64,000 nucleotides of DNA, from contig DWVT01000020.1 of NCBI GenBank assembly GCA_019120075.1, positions 1-64,000 of the forward strand, read 5' to 3'. Position 1 is the first letter of the stretch. Each line of letters begins with the position of its first letter. Source of the DNA: Candidatus Mediterraneibacter excrementigallinarum (GTDB lineage Bacteria; Bacillota; Clostridia; Lachnospirales; Lachnospiraceae). A program made the translations under genes and the position numbers. Under the pieces are notes generated by a model. The model saw only the letters and a list, made by a program, of their open reading frames with translations, searched no databases and had not been told where the DNA came from. Positions 9,743 to 18,344 of this stretch are shown in pieces.

Positions 9743-9771
9743 TTGATTTTCAAAAGCTTTTTTTATATAAT
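9743..9771 (+). promoter_or_regulatory. Promoter of the lacI-type regulator
   Basis: TTGATT (9743-9748) and a consensus TATAAT (9766-9771) separated by 17 bases, 50 bases ahead of the start codon. Confidence 0.75.
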
Positions 9772-9820
9772 GATTTCAGTTGATTGTTTCTGGCAGTTTT
9801 GCAGAGAGGAATGTAAGAAA

Positions 9821-10840
9821 ATGACAACTATTCAAGACATCGCCGATAAACTCGGCATTTCCAAAGGGACCGTCTCCAAAGCCCTAAATGACGCGCCCGA
9901 TATTAGCGAAACATTACAAAAACAAATCCTGGAAACCGCAGTAGAACTTGGTTATACCCGACTCCGGCGTTATAAAAATTCCGCCCGCAGACTCTGTATT
10001 CTGGTCGAGGAGGAAAATATCCAATATACGGAACCTCATCATTTCGGGCATGACATTGTTATGGGATTCCGACAGATGGCAGAGCCCGCCGGATTTGAAG
10101 TCGAGATCGTTCCTGTCAGCGAAGATTCTCAGCGCAGTATTTCCTATGAAGTTTTCATGCTTCAGAACGACTACGCAGCTTCTTTCGTACTGGGCTTCTC
10201 CCTGAACGATCCGTGGATGACTGATTTTGAAACAAGCCGTACACCTGCCGTGCTCTATGATAACCAGATCCGGGGGAATCCTTCTACAGCTTATATCGGG
10301 ATCGACAATGACGAAGGAATGGACCTGGCCGTTGCCCACTTAAAGGATCTTGGTCATAAAAAGATCGGCTATCTCAGCAGCGCCCTGGAATCCCACATCA
10401 TGCAGGTACGTTATAATGCATTCTTCCAGGCAATGAAACAGCACGGGCTAGATACTGATCCCTCGCTCGCAGGCTGCTCCTTTTTCATGTATGAATGTAT
10501 GGAAAAACATCTTCCCCGGCTTCTGGATATGGGGGTGACCGCGCTCATCTGCGGTCAGGATACGATCGCCAACGCAGCACTGGTTCAGTGCCAGCAGCTT
10601 GGTTATAAGCTTCCCAGGGATTTAAGCATTATCGGATTCGACGATCTCCCGATCAGTCCATATACTTCTCCTCCGCTCACAACCATACGTCAGGACCGGA
10701 TCAATATCGGAAAATGCGGTTATTACGCGGCAACCAGTCTTCTGAACGGAGTTTCAATCGGAACGATCCTTCTGCACGCCCAGCTTATTGTCCGGAACTC
10801 TACAGGCGTTCCCGCCTGCAAAAAGGCGGATATCATATGA
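9821..10840 (+). CDS. LacI/GalR-family transcriptional regulator of the maltodextrin genes
   Basis: 339 residues from the ATG at 9821 (GAGAGGA upstream); an upstream in-frame ATG at 9734 lies before the promoter and is rejected. Residues 1-25 (MTTIQDIADKLGISKGTVSKAL) are the LacI-type helix-turn-helix, followed by the hinge helix region and a periplasmic-binding-protein-like sensor domain with the family-typical HLKDLGHKKIGYLS and DLSIIGFDDLPISPYTSPPLTTI. It is divergent from malE and almost certainly controls the malEFG-pulA operon in response to a maltodextrin. Whether it represses or activates is not visible. Confidence 0.92.
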   Translation: MTTIQDIADKLGISKGTVSKALNDAPDISETLQKQILETAVELGYTRLRRYKNSARRLCILVEEENIQYTEPHHFGHDIVMGFRQMAEPAGFEVEIVPVSEDSQRSISYEVFMLQNDYAASFVLGFSLNDPWMTDFETSRTPAVLYDNQIRGNPSTAYIGIDNDEGMDLAVAHLKDLGHKKIGYLSSALESHIMQVRYNAFFQAMKQHGLDTDPSLAGCSFFMYECMEKHLPRLLDMGVTALICGQDTIANAALVQCQQLGYKLPRDLSIIGFDDLPISPYTSPPLTTIRQDRINIGKCGYYAATSLLNGVSIGTILLHAQLIVRNSTGVPACKKADII

Positions 10841-10852
10841 TATCCGCCTTTT
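10821..10852. terminator. Perfect 32-base palindrome, bidirectional terminator of lacI and the radical SAM gene
   Basis: AAAAGGCGGATATCAT and its exact complement form a 32-base palindrome that contains the stop codon of the lacI-type gene (10838-10840). It lies 30 bases beyond the stop of the convergent radical SAM gene. Both sides carry A/T runs, so it can terminate transcription from both directions. Confidence 0.85.
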
Positions 10853-10882
10853 ATATTCCATGGTTCTGTATCTGCAAAACGA

Positions 10883-11722
10883 TCAACAGTTCCCCGTATA
10901 AACATTTTTCAGATGCTTTCCGGCCGTATCACGCAGCCGGTACACTGTTCCCACATCCGTAGCCTGCCTGTCCGTCATTTTATATCGCGGGAAAAAGCGG
11001 GTCACATGGAGCACGATCTCCTGATCCACTGATGCGATCCACTCTGCCTCCCTCTCTATCTCCTCCTCCGAATCATTCTCTCCCGGGACGATCAGCGTGG
11101 TCAGTTCCACATGGCATGTCTCTGCCGCCCGGCAGATAAATGCCTTCACTGCCTCAAGACTCCCGCCCAGTTTTCGATAATACGAATCTGTAAATCCCTT
11201 CAGGTCAATGTTCATGGCATCGATAAAGGGCAGGATCTCCTCCAGCACGGCAAGCTCTGCCGTTCCGTTTGTGACGAGGACATTTTTCATCCCCCGTTCC
11301 CGAACCATCCTTGATGTATCCCTGACAAATTCATACCCCGTCAGAGGTTCATTGTAAGTAAACGCCACCCCGATATTCTTTCTGCCATATCTGTCACTTT
11401 GCCTGTTGTATACAGCTGCAAGCTCCGCCAGTTCTTCCGGAGAGATTTCTCTGTACTCCATCGTCCCTGAGTCCCCCATGGAGATATCATGATTCTGGCA
11501 GAAGGGGCAGGACAGATTGCATCCATAGCTGCCCACAGAAAGGATCAGACTTCCAGGCATAAAATGTTTCAGCGGTTTCTTCTCGATCGGATCCAGCGCC
11601 AGCGCTGTCACCTTTCCATAATTGTCGCAGACGACTGTGCCGTTTACATTTTTTCTCGCCCTGCATCTGCCGCACTGTCCTTCAGACAGAATGCAGTGAT
11701 GAAAGCAGACCGGACAGACCAT
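10883..11722 (-). CDS. amrS: AmmeMemoRadiSam system radical SAM enzyme
   Basis: 279 residues from the ATG at 11720-11722 with AGGAG 8 bases upstream; a TTG six codons earlier would overlap the previous gene. The radical SAM cluster motif CNLSCPFC is at about residue 65, after an N-terminal Cys-rich region (CPVCFHHC, CGRC) typical of this family. FTYNEPLTGYEF and NVLVTNGT are further family motifs. It is a 4Fe-4S, S-adenosylmethionine-dependent enzyme. The partner genes encode Memo and AMMECR1 domains, and here they are fused in the gene just upstream. The reaction of the system is not established from sequence. Confidence 0.9.
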   Translation of the reverse strand: MVCPVCFHHCILSEGQCGRCRARKNVNGTVVCDNYGKVTALALDPIEKKPLKHFMPGSLILSVGSYGCNLSCPFCQNHDISMGDSGTMEYREISPEELAELAAVYNRQSDRYGRKNIGVAFTYNEPLTGYEFVRDTSRMVRERGMKNVLVTNGTAELAVLEEILPFIDAMNIDLKGFTDSYYRKLGGSLEAVKAFICRAAETCHVELTTLIVPGENDSEEEIEREAEWIASVDQEIVLHVTRFFPRYKMTDRQATDVGTVYRLRDTAGKHLKNVYTGNC

Positions 11723-11736
11723 CCTCTTTGCTCCTG

Positions 11737-13125
11737 TCAAAAATGTCTCACCACCTCAAAGCGCTCCAGGCGGATATCTTCTGCGTCCTCCGGGATCCCC
11801 GCCTTTCTTCTCGCGATCTCGATCTGTTCTTCCACTGTATCCACACCTTCCAGATCAGGGAGGAGGAGCCCCCGCCTGTATCCACGGCTTACCACAACAC
11901 CGTACCGCTTTACGTCCAGTTCTTCCGGAGAATCGATCTCCTCTGTCTCGCCCAGCACATCCACACTGTATTCCAGCCTGTCCAGTTCCTCCGGTTCCAC
12001 CGCATGAAAACGTGGATCTCTCGCCGCGGCACTGATTCCATTCTCAATGATCTCCTCTGCAACATTTCTCCGCACCGGCGTGATCGTGCCGATGCATCCC
12101 CGGAGCCGGCCTTCTTCTTTTAACGAGACAAACACCCCCGCTCTCCGGGAATACATCTCCTCCGGCAGACCTTCGGGAACCCGGATCTTCTTTCCTGTCC
12201 TGACATAAGTTTCCACTGTTTCTCTGGCAAGCTGTACATACAGATCTTCCGAACCTTTCCTTCGTTCTGCTGCCTCTCTCTGTTCTCTGCGGTACTGCTC
12301 CAGAAAATATCTCTGAGGATCATTCCCTGTCACTTCATAAGTGCAGATTCCGTATCCCACTCCAAAGGTTCCCTGATGGGACAGTCTCTCTGCCTTCACC
12401 TTCAGTCCGTCCAATGCTCCCGCCATAATGGTAAAGGAACGATGTCCGCACTCTGCCGCCTTATCGCAGAAGTCCTCGGAGAAATCAAAAAGTTCTCCAA
12501 ACGCACCGCGTCCCATCACATCCATGATCCGTTCATCATACTCCGGACCTTCTTTCTGAAAGCCGTAAGGCCCGTCCTCCTTCAGCTTATGGGACAGGTC
12601 CCCGCTTCCGATGATCACCACTTCCCTGTCAAGCAGTTCTGCTGTCTTCCGGATACATTCACCCAGCTCATAATGCACTGTAAGCGGCATTCCCGAGAGT
12701 CCGATGCGCACAATCCGATAATCCTGCATATACTGGTCCAGAAAATAAAGCGGCACCATCGTTCCATGATCCAGTCTCTTCTCTCTTTCACCCAGAGTCC
12801 CCGCCGGAATATCCCTTGCTTCTGCTTCCTGGACGAGTACTTTTACAAACTCCGTGTCGTAATCCACACGGAACTTCACCTGAGGCGCCCGAAACTGCCC
12901 GAAATCCCCTTTTGCACCTGTTCCCGGGGAAATATGGAAATAATCCGCATACATTACGGAATGCGGCGAGACGACGATCACTGTATCCGGCTTCCACTCT
13001 GCGATCTTCTCCGCCGCTTTCCGATAGGAATCCGATGTTTTCCGGATCTTCACTTCCTCACCGCATCCGATTTCCGGTATGATGATAGGCGGATGGGGCA
13101 CCATGACTGCACCTTTTACTGCCAT
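11737..13125 (-). CDS. Fused AmmeMemoRadiSam proteins B and A (Memo + AMMECR1)
   Basis: 462 residues. Residues 1 to about 265 form a Memo-type domain related to class III extradiol dioxygenases (VKGAVMVPHPPIIIPEIG, VVSPHSVMYADYF, IGSGDLSHKLKEDGPYGFQ). Residues about 285-462 form an AMMECR1 domain (SLKEEGRLRGCIGTI, RDPRFHAVEPEELDRLEYSVDVL). In many organisms these are separate proteins. The fusion and the adjacent radical SAM gene (14 bases downstream) indicate one functional unit. GGGAGG precedes the ATG. The pseudogene at 13153-13318 lies directly upstream in the same orientation. Confidence 0.93.
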   Translation of the reverse strand: MAVKGAVMVPHPPIIIPEIGCGEEVKIRKTSDSYRKAAEKIAEWKPDTVIVVSPHSVMYADYFHISPGTGAKGDFGQFRAPQVKFRVDYDTEFVKVLVQEAEARDIPAGTLGEREKRLDHGTMVPLYFLDQYMQDYRIVRIGLSGMPLTVHYELGECIRKTAELLDREVVIIGSGDLSHKLKEDGPYGFQKEGPEYDERIMDVMGRGAFGELFDFSEDFCDKAAECGHRSFTIMAGALDGLKVKAERLSHQGTFGVGYGICTYEVTGNDPQRYFLEQYRREQREAAERRKGSEDLYVQLARETVETYVRTGKKIRVPEGLPEEMYSRRAGVFVSLKEEGRLRGCIGTITPVRRNVAEEIIENGISAAARDPRFHAVEPEELDRLEYSVDVLGETEEIDSPEELDVKRYGVVVSRGYRRGLLLPDLEGVDTVEEQIEIARRKAGIPEDAEDIRLERFEVVRHF

Positions 13126-13152
13126 AGACGTTCCTCCCTTCTCTGATCTCCG

Positions 13153-13318
13153 CTATCCCTTCAAACCTCTCGACTGCCGGTCCATATCCTCCACAACGAT
13201 ATCATAAATCTCCCCCACAGTCTCCTTTGAAATGTTCCGTAAAATACTCACTGATCGCATCCTCATCAAGATCCTCTCCCTCGATCAGAAGTTGCGTGTC
13301 ATAACGAAATTCTAACAT
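13153..13318 (-). pseudogene. Decayed small Dak/FakA-C-terminal-like gene (internal deletion with frameshift)
   Basis: From the ATG at 13316-13318 (AGGAGG upstream) the frame reads MLEFRYDTQLLIEGEDLDED, then AISEYFTEHFKGDC, and stops at 13202. In the next frame the sequence goes on as EIYDIVVEDMDRQSRGLKG and stops at 13153-13155. The two pieces look like the ends of a small protein of roughly 90 residues that I recall from Clostridia as related to the C-terminal domain of dihydroxyacetone-kinase-like proteins, with the middle third (the HIHTN-type segment) deleted. The ribosome binding site is intact, so a 38-residue peptide could still be made. A -10-like TATACT lies upstream at 13356-13361. 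Confidence 0.65.
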
Positions 13319-13391
13319 CTTCCTTACCTCCTGAAATTAATTTCTTCTTAATATCAGTATAGTCGGTCTGAAAGAAAACTGAAAGACTTTT

Positions 13392-14039
13392 TCAAAATCC
13401 GTACAGAAATCCCGCTGCACCCATCTCATCGAAGAAGAAGAACCGTCCAAGGAACGCCGCCGCAATGAAAAGGACCGGTCCCATCCGTACATTAATCCTG
13501 CCCCTGATCTTTCCTCCTGATATCAGATCCAGTATCCGGAAAGCCCCATATCCCAGGACAGCTCCTGCCGTATTCAGGATCAGGTCATCCACATCCGTGC
13601 TGCGGTTATTCAAAAGCTGGCTCAGTTCAATGAGCAGAGACAGCATGGCTCCGCCTGCTGCCGTTTTACACAAACTGTCTGTCTCTTTCCACAGAAGCGG
13701 CAGGAGAAAGCCAAAGGGAAGAAAAAGCACTATATTCAACCCATAGCCCACCGGATCGATTCCCCGGGAAAAGGGGATCAGATTGATTTTCTCCTGCCGG
13801 AATACTCCGCCGGACATTCCGTACTGGACAGGTTCCCATATCGTCCCGGCACCTGTAAAATGGAACACACCCCACAGATACACGAGAAACACTGCAGATA
13901 CAGCCAGACAGAGTCTGCCGTCTTTTACGTTCTTCTGTCCTTTTTCTCTCAGTGTCACAAATAAAATAAAAAGAGGGATCACTGAAGACAGAAATTCATA
14001 TCCATCCATCAGTATCCCCTGGATCACATAATCATTCAT
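13392..14039 (-). CDS. VanZ-family membrane protein
   Basis: 215 residues with about five membrane segments. The VanZ pattern is visible: KINLIPFSRG, YGLNIVLFLPFGFLLPLLW and SLLIELSQLLNNRSTDVDDLILNTAGAVLGYGAF, with the conserved E, R, DVDD and N residues. VanZ proteins are linked to low-level teicoplanin resistance, but most chromosomal members have no known job. The gene lies 124 bases after the aldo/keto reductase gene, and its ribosome binding site lies in a strong inverted repeat (14040-14127). Confidence 0.88.
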   Translation of the reverse strand: MNDYVIQGILMDGYEFLSSVIPLFILFVTLREKGQKNVKDGRLCLAVSAVFLVYLWGVFHFTGAGTIWEPVQYGMSGGVFRQEKINLIPFSRGIDPVGYGLNIVLFLPFGFLLPLLWKETDSLCKTAAGGAMLSLLIELSQLLNNRSTDVDDLILNTAGAVLGYGAFRILDLISGGKIRGRINVRMGPVLFIAAAFLGRFFFFDEMGAAGFLYGF

Positions 14040-14127
14040 AAAACCATCCTCCGATCATTTCAACTGTAAGTCTTTTGCTTTCACGGATACAGTCTAGTTC
14101 CCGTATTTTAATTCGAAGGATGGTTTT
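14040..14127 (-). promoter_or_regulatory. Leader of the vanZ gene with sequestered ribosome binding site
   Basis: On the minus strand, AAAACCATCCTTCGA (14113-14127) can pair over 15 positions, with one G-U, with TCGGAGGATGGTTTT (14040-14054), which contains the vanZ ribosome binding site GGAGG one base before the start codon context. The 58-base loop also contains ACTGTA/TACAGT. If formed, the stem would block translation or act as an attenuator. Confidence 0.55.
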
Positions 14128-14163
14128 TCTTAAATTTTCTTTAATTGATCTTCTGCTGCCCTG

Positions 14164-15294
14164 CTATTTTTCCAGCACTTCCGCCGCTTTTTCCAGCTCA
14201 TCCCGGATATGGATATGCTGCGGACAGACCTGTTCACACTTTCCGCACTTGATGCACTCGGAAGCTTTGCCCCAGCCGTGACCGCTGGTATTCCACTCGT
14301 ATTTTCCCTTTGCCCCTGCGAGGTCATTGTACATATTATAAATGTTGACCGCCTGGAATGTTCCGTAGATCGCAATATTTTTCGGACATCCTTTCATGCA
14401 GTATGCACATGCGGTGCACGGAACCTTGGGGAAGGAATTAAACACGTCTCTCGCCTTCTCGACAACGGCCTGCTCCTCTGCGGTCAAAGGCTTAAAATCT
14501 TTCATATAAGAGAGATTATCCTCCATCTGCTCCACATTGGACATTCCCGACAACACCGTGATCACGCCTTCCAGCGATGCCGCAAAACGGATTGCCCAGG
14601 ATGACGGGGAAGCCTCCGGATCTGCCGCCGCAAACACCTCTGACACCTCCTTCGGGGGATTCGCCAGCGTGCCTCCCTTGACCGGCTCCATGATGATCAC
14701 CGGTTTTCCGTGTTTTCTTGCCACTTCATAGCATTTTCTCGATTCAATGGACGGATCTTCCCAGTCCGCGTAGTTGATCTGGAGCTGGACAAACTCCATC
14801 TCCGGATGCGCCGTCAGTATCTCATCCAGAACCTCCGCCTTATCATGCATGGAAAATCCAAGATGACGGATCAGGCCCTCTTTCTTCCTTTCCTGAAGGA
14901 AATCCCAGATCCCGTAATCATCGAAGAAATGGCTTCTCTCTTCACCCAGGTTATGTAACAGATAAAAATCAAAATACCCTGCTCCGGTCCGCTCAAGAGA
15001 AGTGTAGAACATCTGCTCAGCTTCCTCTTTATTCTTGGCTCCTGCCCATGCCGGAAGCTTTGTGGCAAGAAGGAACTTTTCTCTCGGATAGCGGTCCACA
15101 AGCGCGGCCTTCGCAGCCTTTTCCGACTCCCCGTCATTATATCCGTATGCCGTATCAAAATAGCAGAAGCCCGCCTCCATAAATCTGTCTACCATCTCTT
15201 TTGTCTGTTCCAGATCAATGGCATTATCCTTCATCGGAAGGCGCATCAGTCCGAATCCCAGTTTTGGTATCTCTTCACCAAGATAGTTTCCCAT
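14164..15294 (-). CDS. Aldo/keto reductase with C-terminal 4Fe-4S ferredoxin domain
   Basis: 376 residues from the ATG at 15292-15294, chosen because AAGGAG lies 9 bases upstream; an ATG nine codons earlier has no useful site. The N-terminal AKR barrel has LGFGLMRLP, DTAYGYNDGESE and IRHLGFSMHD. The C-terminal part (about 280-376) holds two 4Fe-4S motifs, CTACAYCMKGCP and CIKCGKCEQVCP. The combination is common in anaerobes and points to a ferredoxin-linked rather than purely NAD(P)H-linked oxidoreductase. The substrate is unknown. It follows the HD-domain gene by 42 bases. Confidence 0.9.
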   Translation of the reverse strand: MGNYLGEEIPKLGFGLMRLPMKDNAIDLEQTKEMVDRFMEAGFCYFDTAYGYNDGESEKAAKAALVDRYPREKFLLATKLPAWAGAKNKEEAEQMFYTSLERTGAGYFDFYLLHNLGEERSHFFDDYGIWDFLQERKKEGLIRHLGFSMHDKAEVLDEILTAHPEMEFVQLQINYADWEDPSIESRKCYEVARKHGKPVIIMEPVKGGTLANPPKEVSEVFAAADPEASPSSWAIRFAASLEGVITVLSGMSNVEQMEDNLSYMKDFKPLTAEEQAVVEKARDVFNSFPKVPCTACAYCMKGCPKNIAIYGTFQAVNIYNMYNDLAGAKGKYEWNTSGHGWGKASECIKCGKCEQVCPQHIHIRDELEKAAEVLEK

Positions 15295-15336
15295 ATCACA
15301 TTTCTCCTTTTCTGCCTTCATTTCCTGTTGTAAAAA

Positions 15337-16110
15337 CTATTTTAATCCTTCCTGTACATATGTTACAAGCTTTTCCCGAAGTTTTTCCATCGTTCCTCTC
15401 GTCTCAGGATCCGTGTAAGGCACTCTGTCGAATATCCGGCGGACATAATCATTCTCTTCTACGATATCCAGACTCTCCCGGAAGTTCAGATCGTAGAAAT
15501 ATGCCAGATAGGACACCCAGTAGTCCATCAGCGTCACCCGGTCCGGTGAAAAAATGCTCCGCCCCGCAAGAGCGTCTTCCCTCACCTTCGGGCTGATCTT
15601 CTGTGCTCCGATTTTCTCTGCCGGCGCTCCCATGAATGTCTCCAGATCATCCACAAGTTTCACCCTGCAGTTATCCAGCTTATCCGCATCACGGATCAGC
15701 TTCGCGTGGAGCAGTGTCCGCTTGTCCATGATCCCTTCCAGGATAAAGTCACTGTGTTTCGCAATGGCAGTGCGGATGATATCATCCCACATATCGTCAT
15801 CCACAAACCGGCGTATCATTCCTTCCCCGAAAAGGACCTCCACCCCATATGCCGCGTGATCCATAGTCGTGGGTTCAAAGCTGTTAAATCTCTTTAGCTG
15901 TTCGAATCTCCCAATGTCATGAAGAAGAGCAATGATCATAGCAAGCGATGTATCTTCCTCTGAAAGCATCAGCCTTTCCGCCAGATTCCGGCTCTGTTCC
16001 ACTACTCCGTATGTATGGATGATCTTCAGTTTTACCTTGTCATTTTCCCGGTCATAGCCGTCCAGATAGTCTTCAAAAACCTGCTTTGCTTTTTCAAAAT
16101 CCAATCCCAT
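15337..16110 (-). CDS. HD-domain phosphohydrolase of unknown substrate
   Basis: 257 residues. The HD motif is clear (LAMIIALLHDIGRFEQ, preceded by HTYGVVEQSRNLAERL for the first metal-binding His and followed by TMDHAAYG and AIAKHSDF). This is the fold of metal-dependent phosphohydrolases. There are no other domains and no membrane segment, and nothing shows the substrate. It lies downstream of the kinase/regulator pair and upstream of the Fe-S aldo/keto reductase, all on the minus strand. Confidence 0.85.
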   Translation of the reverse strand: MGLDFEKAKQVFEDYLDGYDRENDKVKLKIIHTYGVVEQSRNLAERLMLSEEDTSLAMIIALLHDIGRFEQLKRFNSFEPTTMDHAAYGVEVLFGEGMIRRFVDDDMWDDIIRTAIAKHSDFILEGIMDKRTLLHAKLIRDADKLDNCRVKLVDDLETFMGAPAEKIGAQKISPKVREDALAGRSIFSPDRVTLMDYWVSYLAYFYDLNFRESLDIVEENDYVRRIFDRVPYTDPETRGTMEKLREKLVTYVQEGLK

Positions 16111-16312
16111 GATCTGCTAATCTCCCATTTCCTTTCTCGCGCATTCGATCTCCTCGTCTGTTCCCCTGTATATATTTCTGAAGTTTCTGTTTCTCACCTT
16201 TACATTGTAGCATTCCGAAAACCTGTTGTAAATCCGTCTGAAACCGTTCCAGATGCTCCATATTTCCCGCATCGATCATTTTCCCATAGCCCTCCGGCGG
16301 ACGCTTCCTCAC
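16094..16312 (-). CDS. Possible small protein of 72 residues, uncertain
   Basis: A GTG-started frame whose start overlaps the stop of the histidine kinase gene (GTGTGA) and whose end overlaps the start of the HD-domain gene by 17 bases. It would fill the only gap in this run of minus-strand genes. The product is hydrophilic and basic, with no motif I recognise. The coupling-like overlaps are the only support, and chance is a fair alternative. Confidence 0.3.
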   Translation of the reverse strand: MRKRPPEGYGKMIDAGNMEHLERFQTDLQQVFGMLQCKGEKQKLQKYIQGNRRGDRMREKGNGRLADHGIGF

Positions 16313-17589
16313 ACCGGCAGATAGAAGAACAGTACGAACTCTTTCTCCTCTGCCTTATACTCCAGATGACCTCCATACCGCTCCACGATTTCCTCTGCGC
16401 TTGCAAGCCCGAACCCATGATTTTCACGGTCCTTCTTCAGAGTAACCGGTCTGCCGTCATCTCCCTGTTCCAGAAACAGATAGGTATTCCGCAGTTCCGC
16501 TGCAAAAAGTCCTTTCTCCACGCGGGCAGAAAAGACAATCTTTCTCTTTTCCGCAGGCATCCTTGCCACAGCTTCCAATGCATTGTCCAGCACATTTCCC
16601 AGCAGAGCACACAGATCCATGGGATCCACCGGAATGGATTCCGGGATCACTGCATGAATTTCAAATTCCGTCTCCTGTTCCAGAGCCTGGTCTGCCTTCG
16701 CGCTAAGCACCACGCTGGCTGTCCTGTTCTCACAGTATACCCTTCCCGGAGAAAGTGCCGGAGCATTCAGAAGTTCTGTCAGATAGGATTTTTCTTCCTC
16801 CCCGGAAAGACCGTACAGAGCCGTCAGATGATTCTTCATATCGTGGCGCAGACGCCGGACCTCTTTCTGCTGACGCTCCATGGCATTGTAATACTGCTGC
16901 CTCATCTGATAAAAATATTCTTTCCGCTCCAGTTCCTGCTGTCTTCCCAGCACATGTACGGTCAGGACCATCCCGACCCAGTAAAGCATGCAAAGAACAG
17001 AAATACTGATATCCCGCCATGCGTTCACGATTTCCTGATCAGAAAATATAACGAGAGCCCCCAGCATCCCGAACACAGGCGCCGAGAGCAGGATGAGCAG
17101 GTTCCAGAATTTCCCGGGGAGTTCCTGCCTCCGTTCCGCGAGAAGTTTTCGTGCCAGCAGGCACATCACCGCCCAGTATCCCGCCCTGACGGCCCAGTAC
17201 CCGGGCAATGCCACGCCCCTCATTCCGTTAAATTCAAGAAAATAATTGTCTGTCAGGACATTGACTGAAAAAGCCGGTCCGGCGGTCAGCACTGCTGCAG
17301 CCAGCTTCTGTTGCAGCGTCCCCTCACAGCAGACAAACACCGTCACCGCAAACGTCAGAAACATCAGCGGAAGATTCGTGATATCTCCCACATAACAGGG
17401 CAGCCACATCAGTATCTCACACATGAGAAGCAATGCCACTGCTCTCACTCTGCTCTTCCGGATCCGGATCATTTTTTTCAGAAACAGAAACGGCAGACTT
17501 CCCAATATAATCTTGATCACAAACAGAGCACCTGACCCGATTCCCCATTCCAGGTTTCTCGGAAACAGACTGAAGTCCACCGCTCTCAT
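16309..17589 (-). CDS. GHKL-type sensor histidine kinase (AgrC-like)
   Basis: 426 residues. The first 200 or so residues are hydrophobic, with about six membrane segments. The kinase region follows: H-box RRLRHDMKNHLTALYGL, N-box NVLDNALEAVARM, and G-box NHGFGLASAEEIVERYGG. This is the GHKL class (AgrC/CitA-like dimer with LRHDMKNH) that partners LytTR-type regulators and often senses peptides or envelope stress. The start ATG overlaps the stop of the regulator gene by 4 bases. The divergent Bce-type ABC transporter at 18597 is a likely target. Confidence 0.9.
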   Translation of the reverse strand: MRAVDFSLFPRNLEWGIGSGALFVIKIILGSLPFLFLKKMIRIRKSRVRAVALLLMCEILMWLPCYVGDITNLPLMFLTFAVTVFVCCEGTLQQKLAAAVLTAGPAFSVNVLTDNYFLEFNGMRGVALPGYWAVRAGYWAVMCLLARKLLAERRQELPGKFWNLLILLSAPVFGMLGALVIFSDQEIVNAWRDISISVLCMLYWVGMVLTVHVLGRQQELERKEYFYQMRQQYYNAMERQQKEVRRLRHDMKNHLTALYGLSGEEEKSYLTELLNAPALSPGRVYCENRTASVVLSAKADQALEQETEFEIHAVIPESIPVDPMDLCALLGNVLDNALEAVARMPAEKRKIVFSARVEKGLFAAELRNTYLFLEQGDDGRPVTLKKDRENHGFGLASAEEIVERYGGHLEYKAEEKEFVLFFYLPV

Positions 17590-18302
17590 CCCCCTTTTCT
17601 CTTTTCCAGGATCAGCCGTGCCAGCGCAGATACAGCTTCCTGTTTCATGGAACGGCTGACCGGCAGTTCTCTCCCCTCCGTGATGACTCTATTTCCATTT
17701 ACACGTTCTACCCAGTCCGCATTCACGATATACCGGTTATGGATCCGAACGAACCCGTGAGGGAGTCTTTTCTCCAGGTCGCTCAGCTTTCCATAAAAAG
17801 AGAGAGTCTCTTCCCCGCAGACCACATGGACCAGCCTTCTCTCACTGTAAAAATACCGGATCCTTCTGTATGGGATCTGGCAGATCCCGTCCGGACTTTT
17901 GAATGCAAGCACCGCACCGCTCCTGGTCTCCATTTCTCTTCTCACCCGATCCAGCAGATCTGCCAGACGTTCTCTGTCTGCCGGCTTGATCACATAGTCC
18001 GACGCGTTCACCCGGTAACCGCTCAGGATAAACTCCTCATGCCCGGTCACAAAGACAAGAAAGATGTCCCGGTCAAAAGTACGGATCCGCTCTGCAGTAC
18101 AGATCCCGTCCACCGGCTCCATCTCCACATCGAGAAAAAGCAGTTCCATCTCCCCAGGATGTCTCTTAAGCCAGTTTACAGCGCTCACCCCATTTGAGAA
18201 TTCATAGATGATCTCTTCGTCTTCCCTCAGAAGCGGCTCCAGAGTCAGATACAGTTGTTCCGCTGAAGTTCTCTCATCATCACAGATTCCGATCCTGAGC
18301 AT
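17586..18302 (-). CDS. LytTR-family response regulator
   Basis: 238 residues. The receiver domain has the acidic pair near the start (GICDDERTSAEQ), the phosphoacceptor Asp in LLFLDVEMEPVDGI and the conserved Lys in SDYVIKPADRERL. The C-terminal LytTR DNA-binding domain has RIRYFYSERRLVHVV and FVRIHNRYIVNADWV. It is cognate to the overlapping GHKL kinase gene. The promoter is at 18345-18371, and the divergent intergenic region of about 290 bases probably carries its binding sites. Confidence 0.92.
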   Translation of the reverse strand: MLRIGICDDERTSAEQLYLTLEPLLREDEEIIYEFSNGVSAVNWLKRHPGEMELLFLDVEMEPVDGICTAERIRTFDRDIFLVFVTGHEEFILSGYRVNASDYVIKPADRERLADLLDRVRREMETRSGAVLAFKSPDGICQIPYRRIRYFYSERRLVHVVCGEETLSFYGKLSDLEKRLPHGFVRIHNRYIVNADWVERVNGNRVITEGRELPVSRSMKQEAVSALARLILEKRKGG

Positions 18303-18344
18303 GTCCTTTCCTCCTGTCGTGCCTTTTTATCCGTTCACTGTCCC

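Noticed and set aside
9547..9820. Catabolite-responsive (cre) site in the malE promoter
   Set aside because: No sequence close to WTGNNARCGNWWWCAW could be found in the divergent region.
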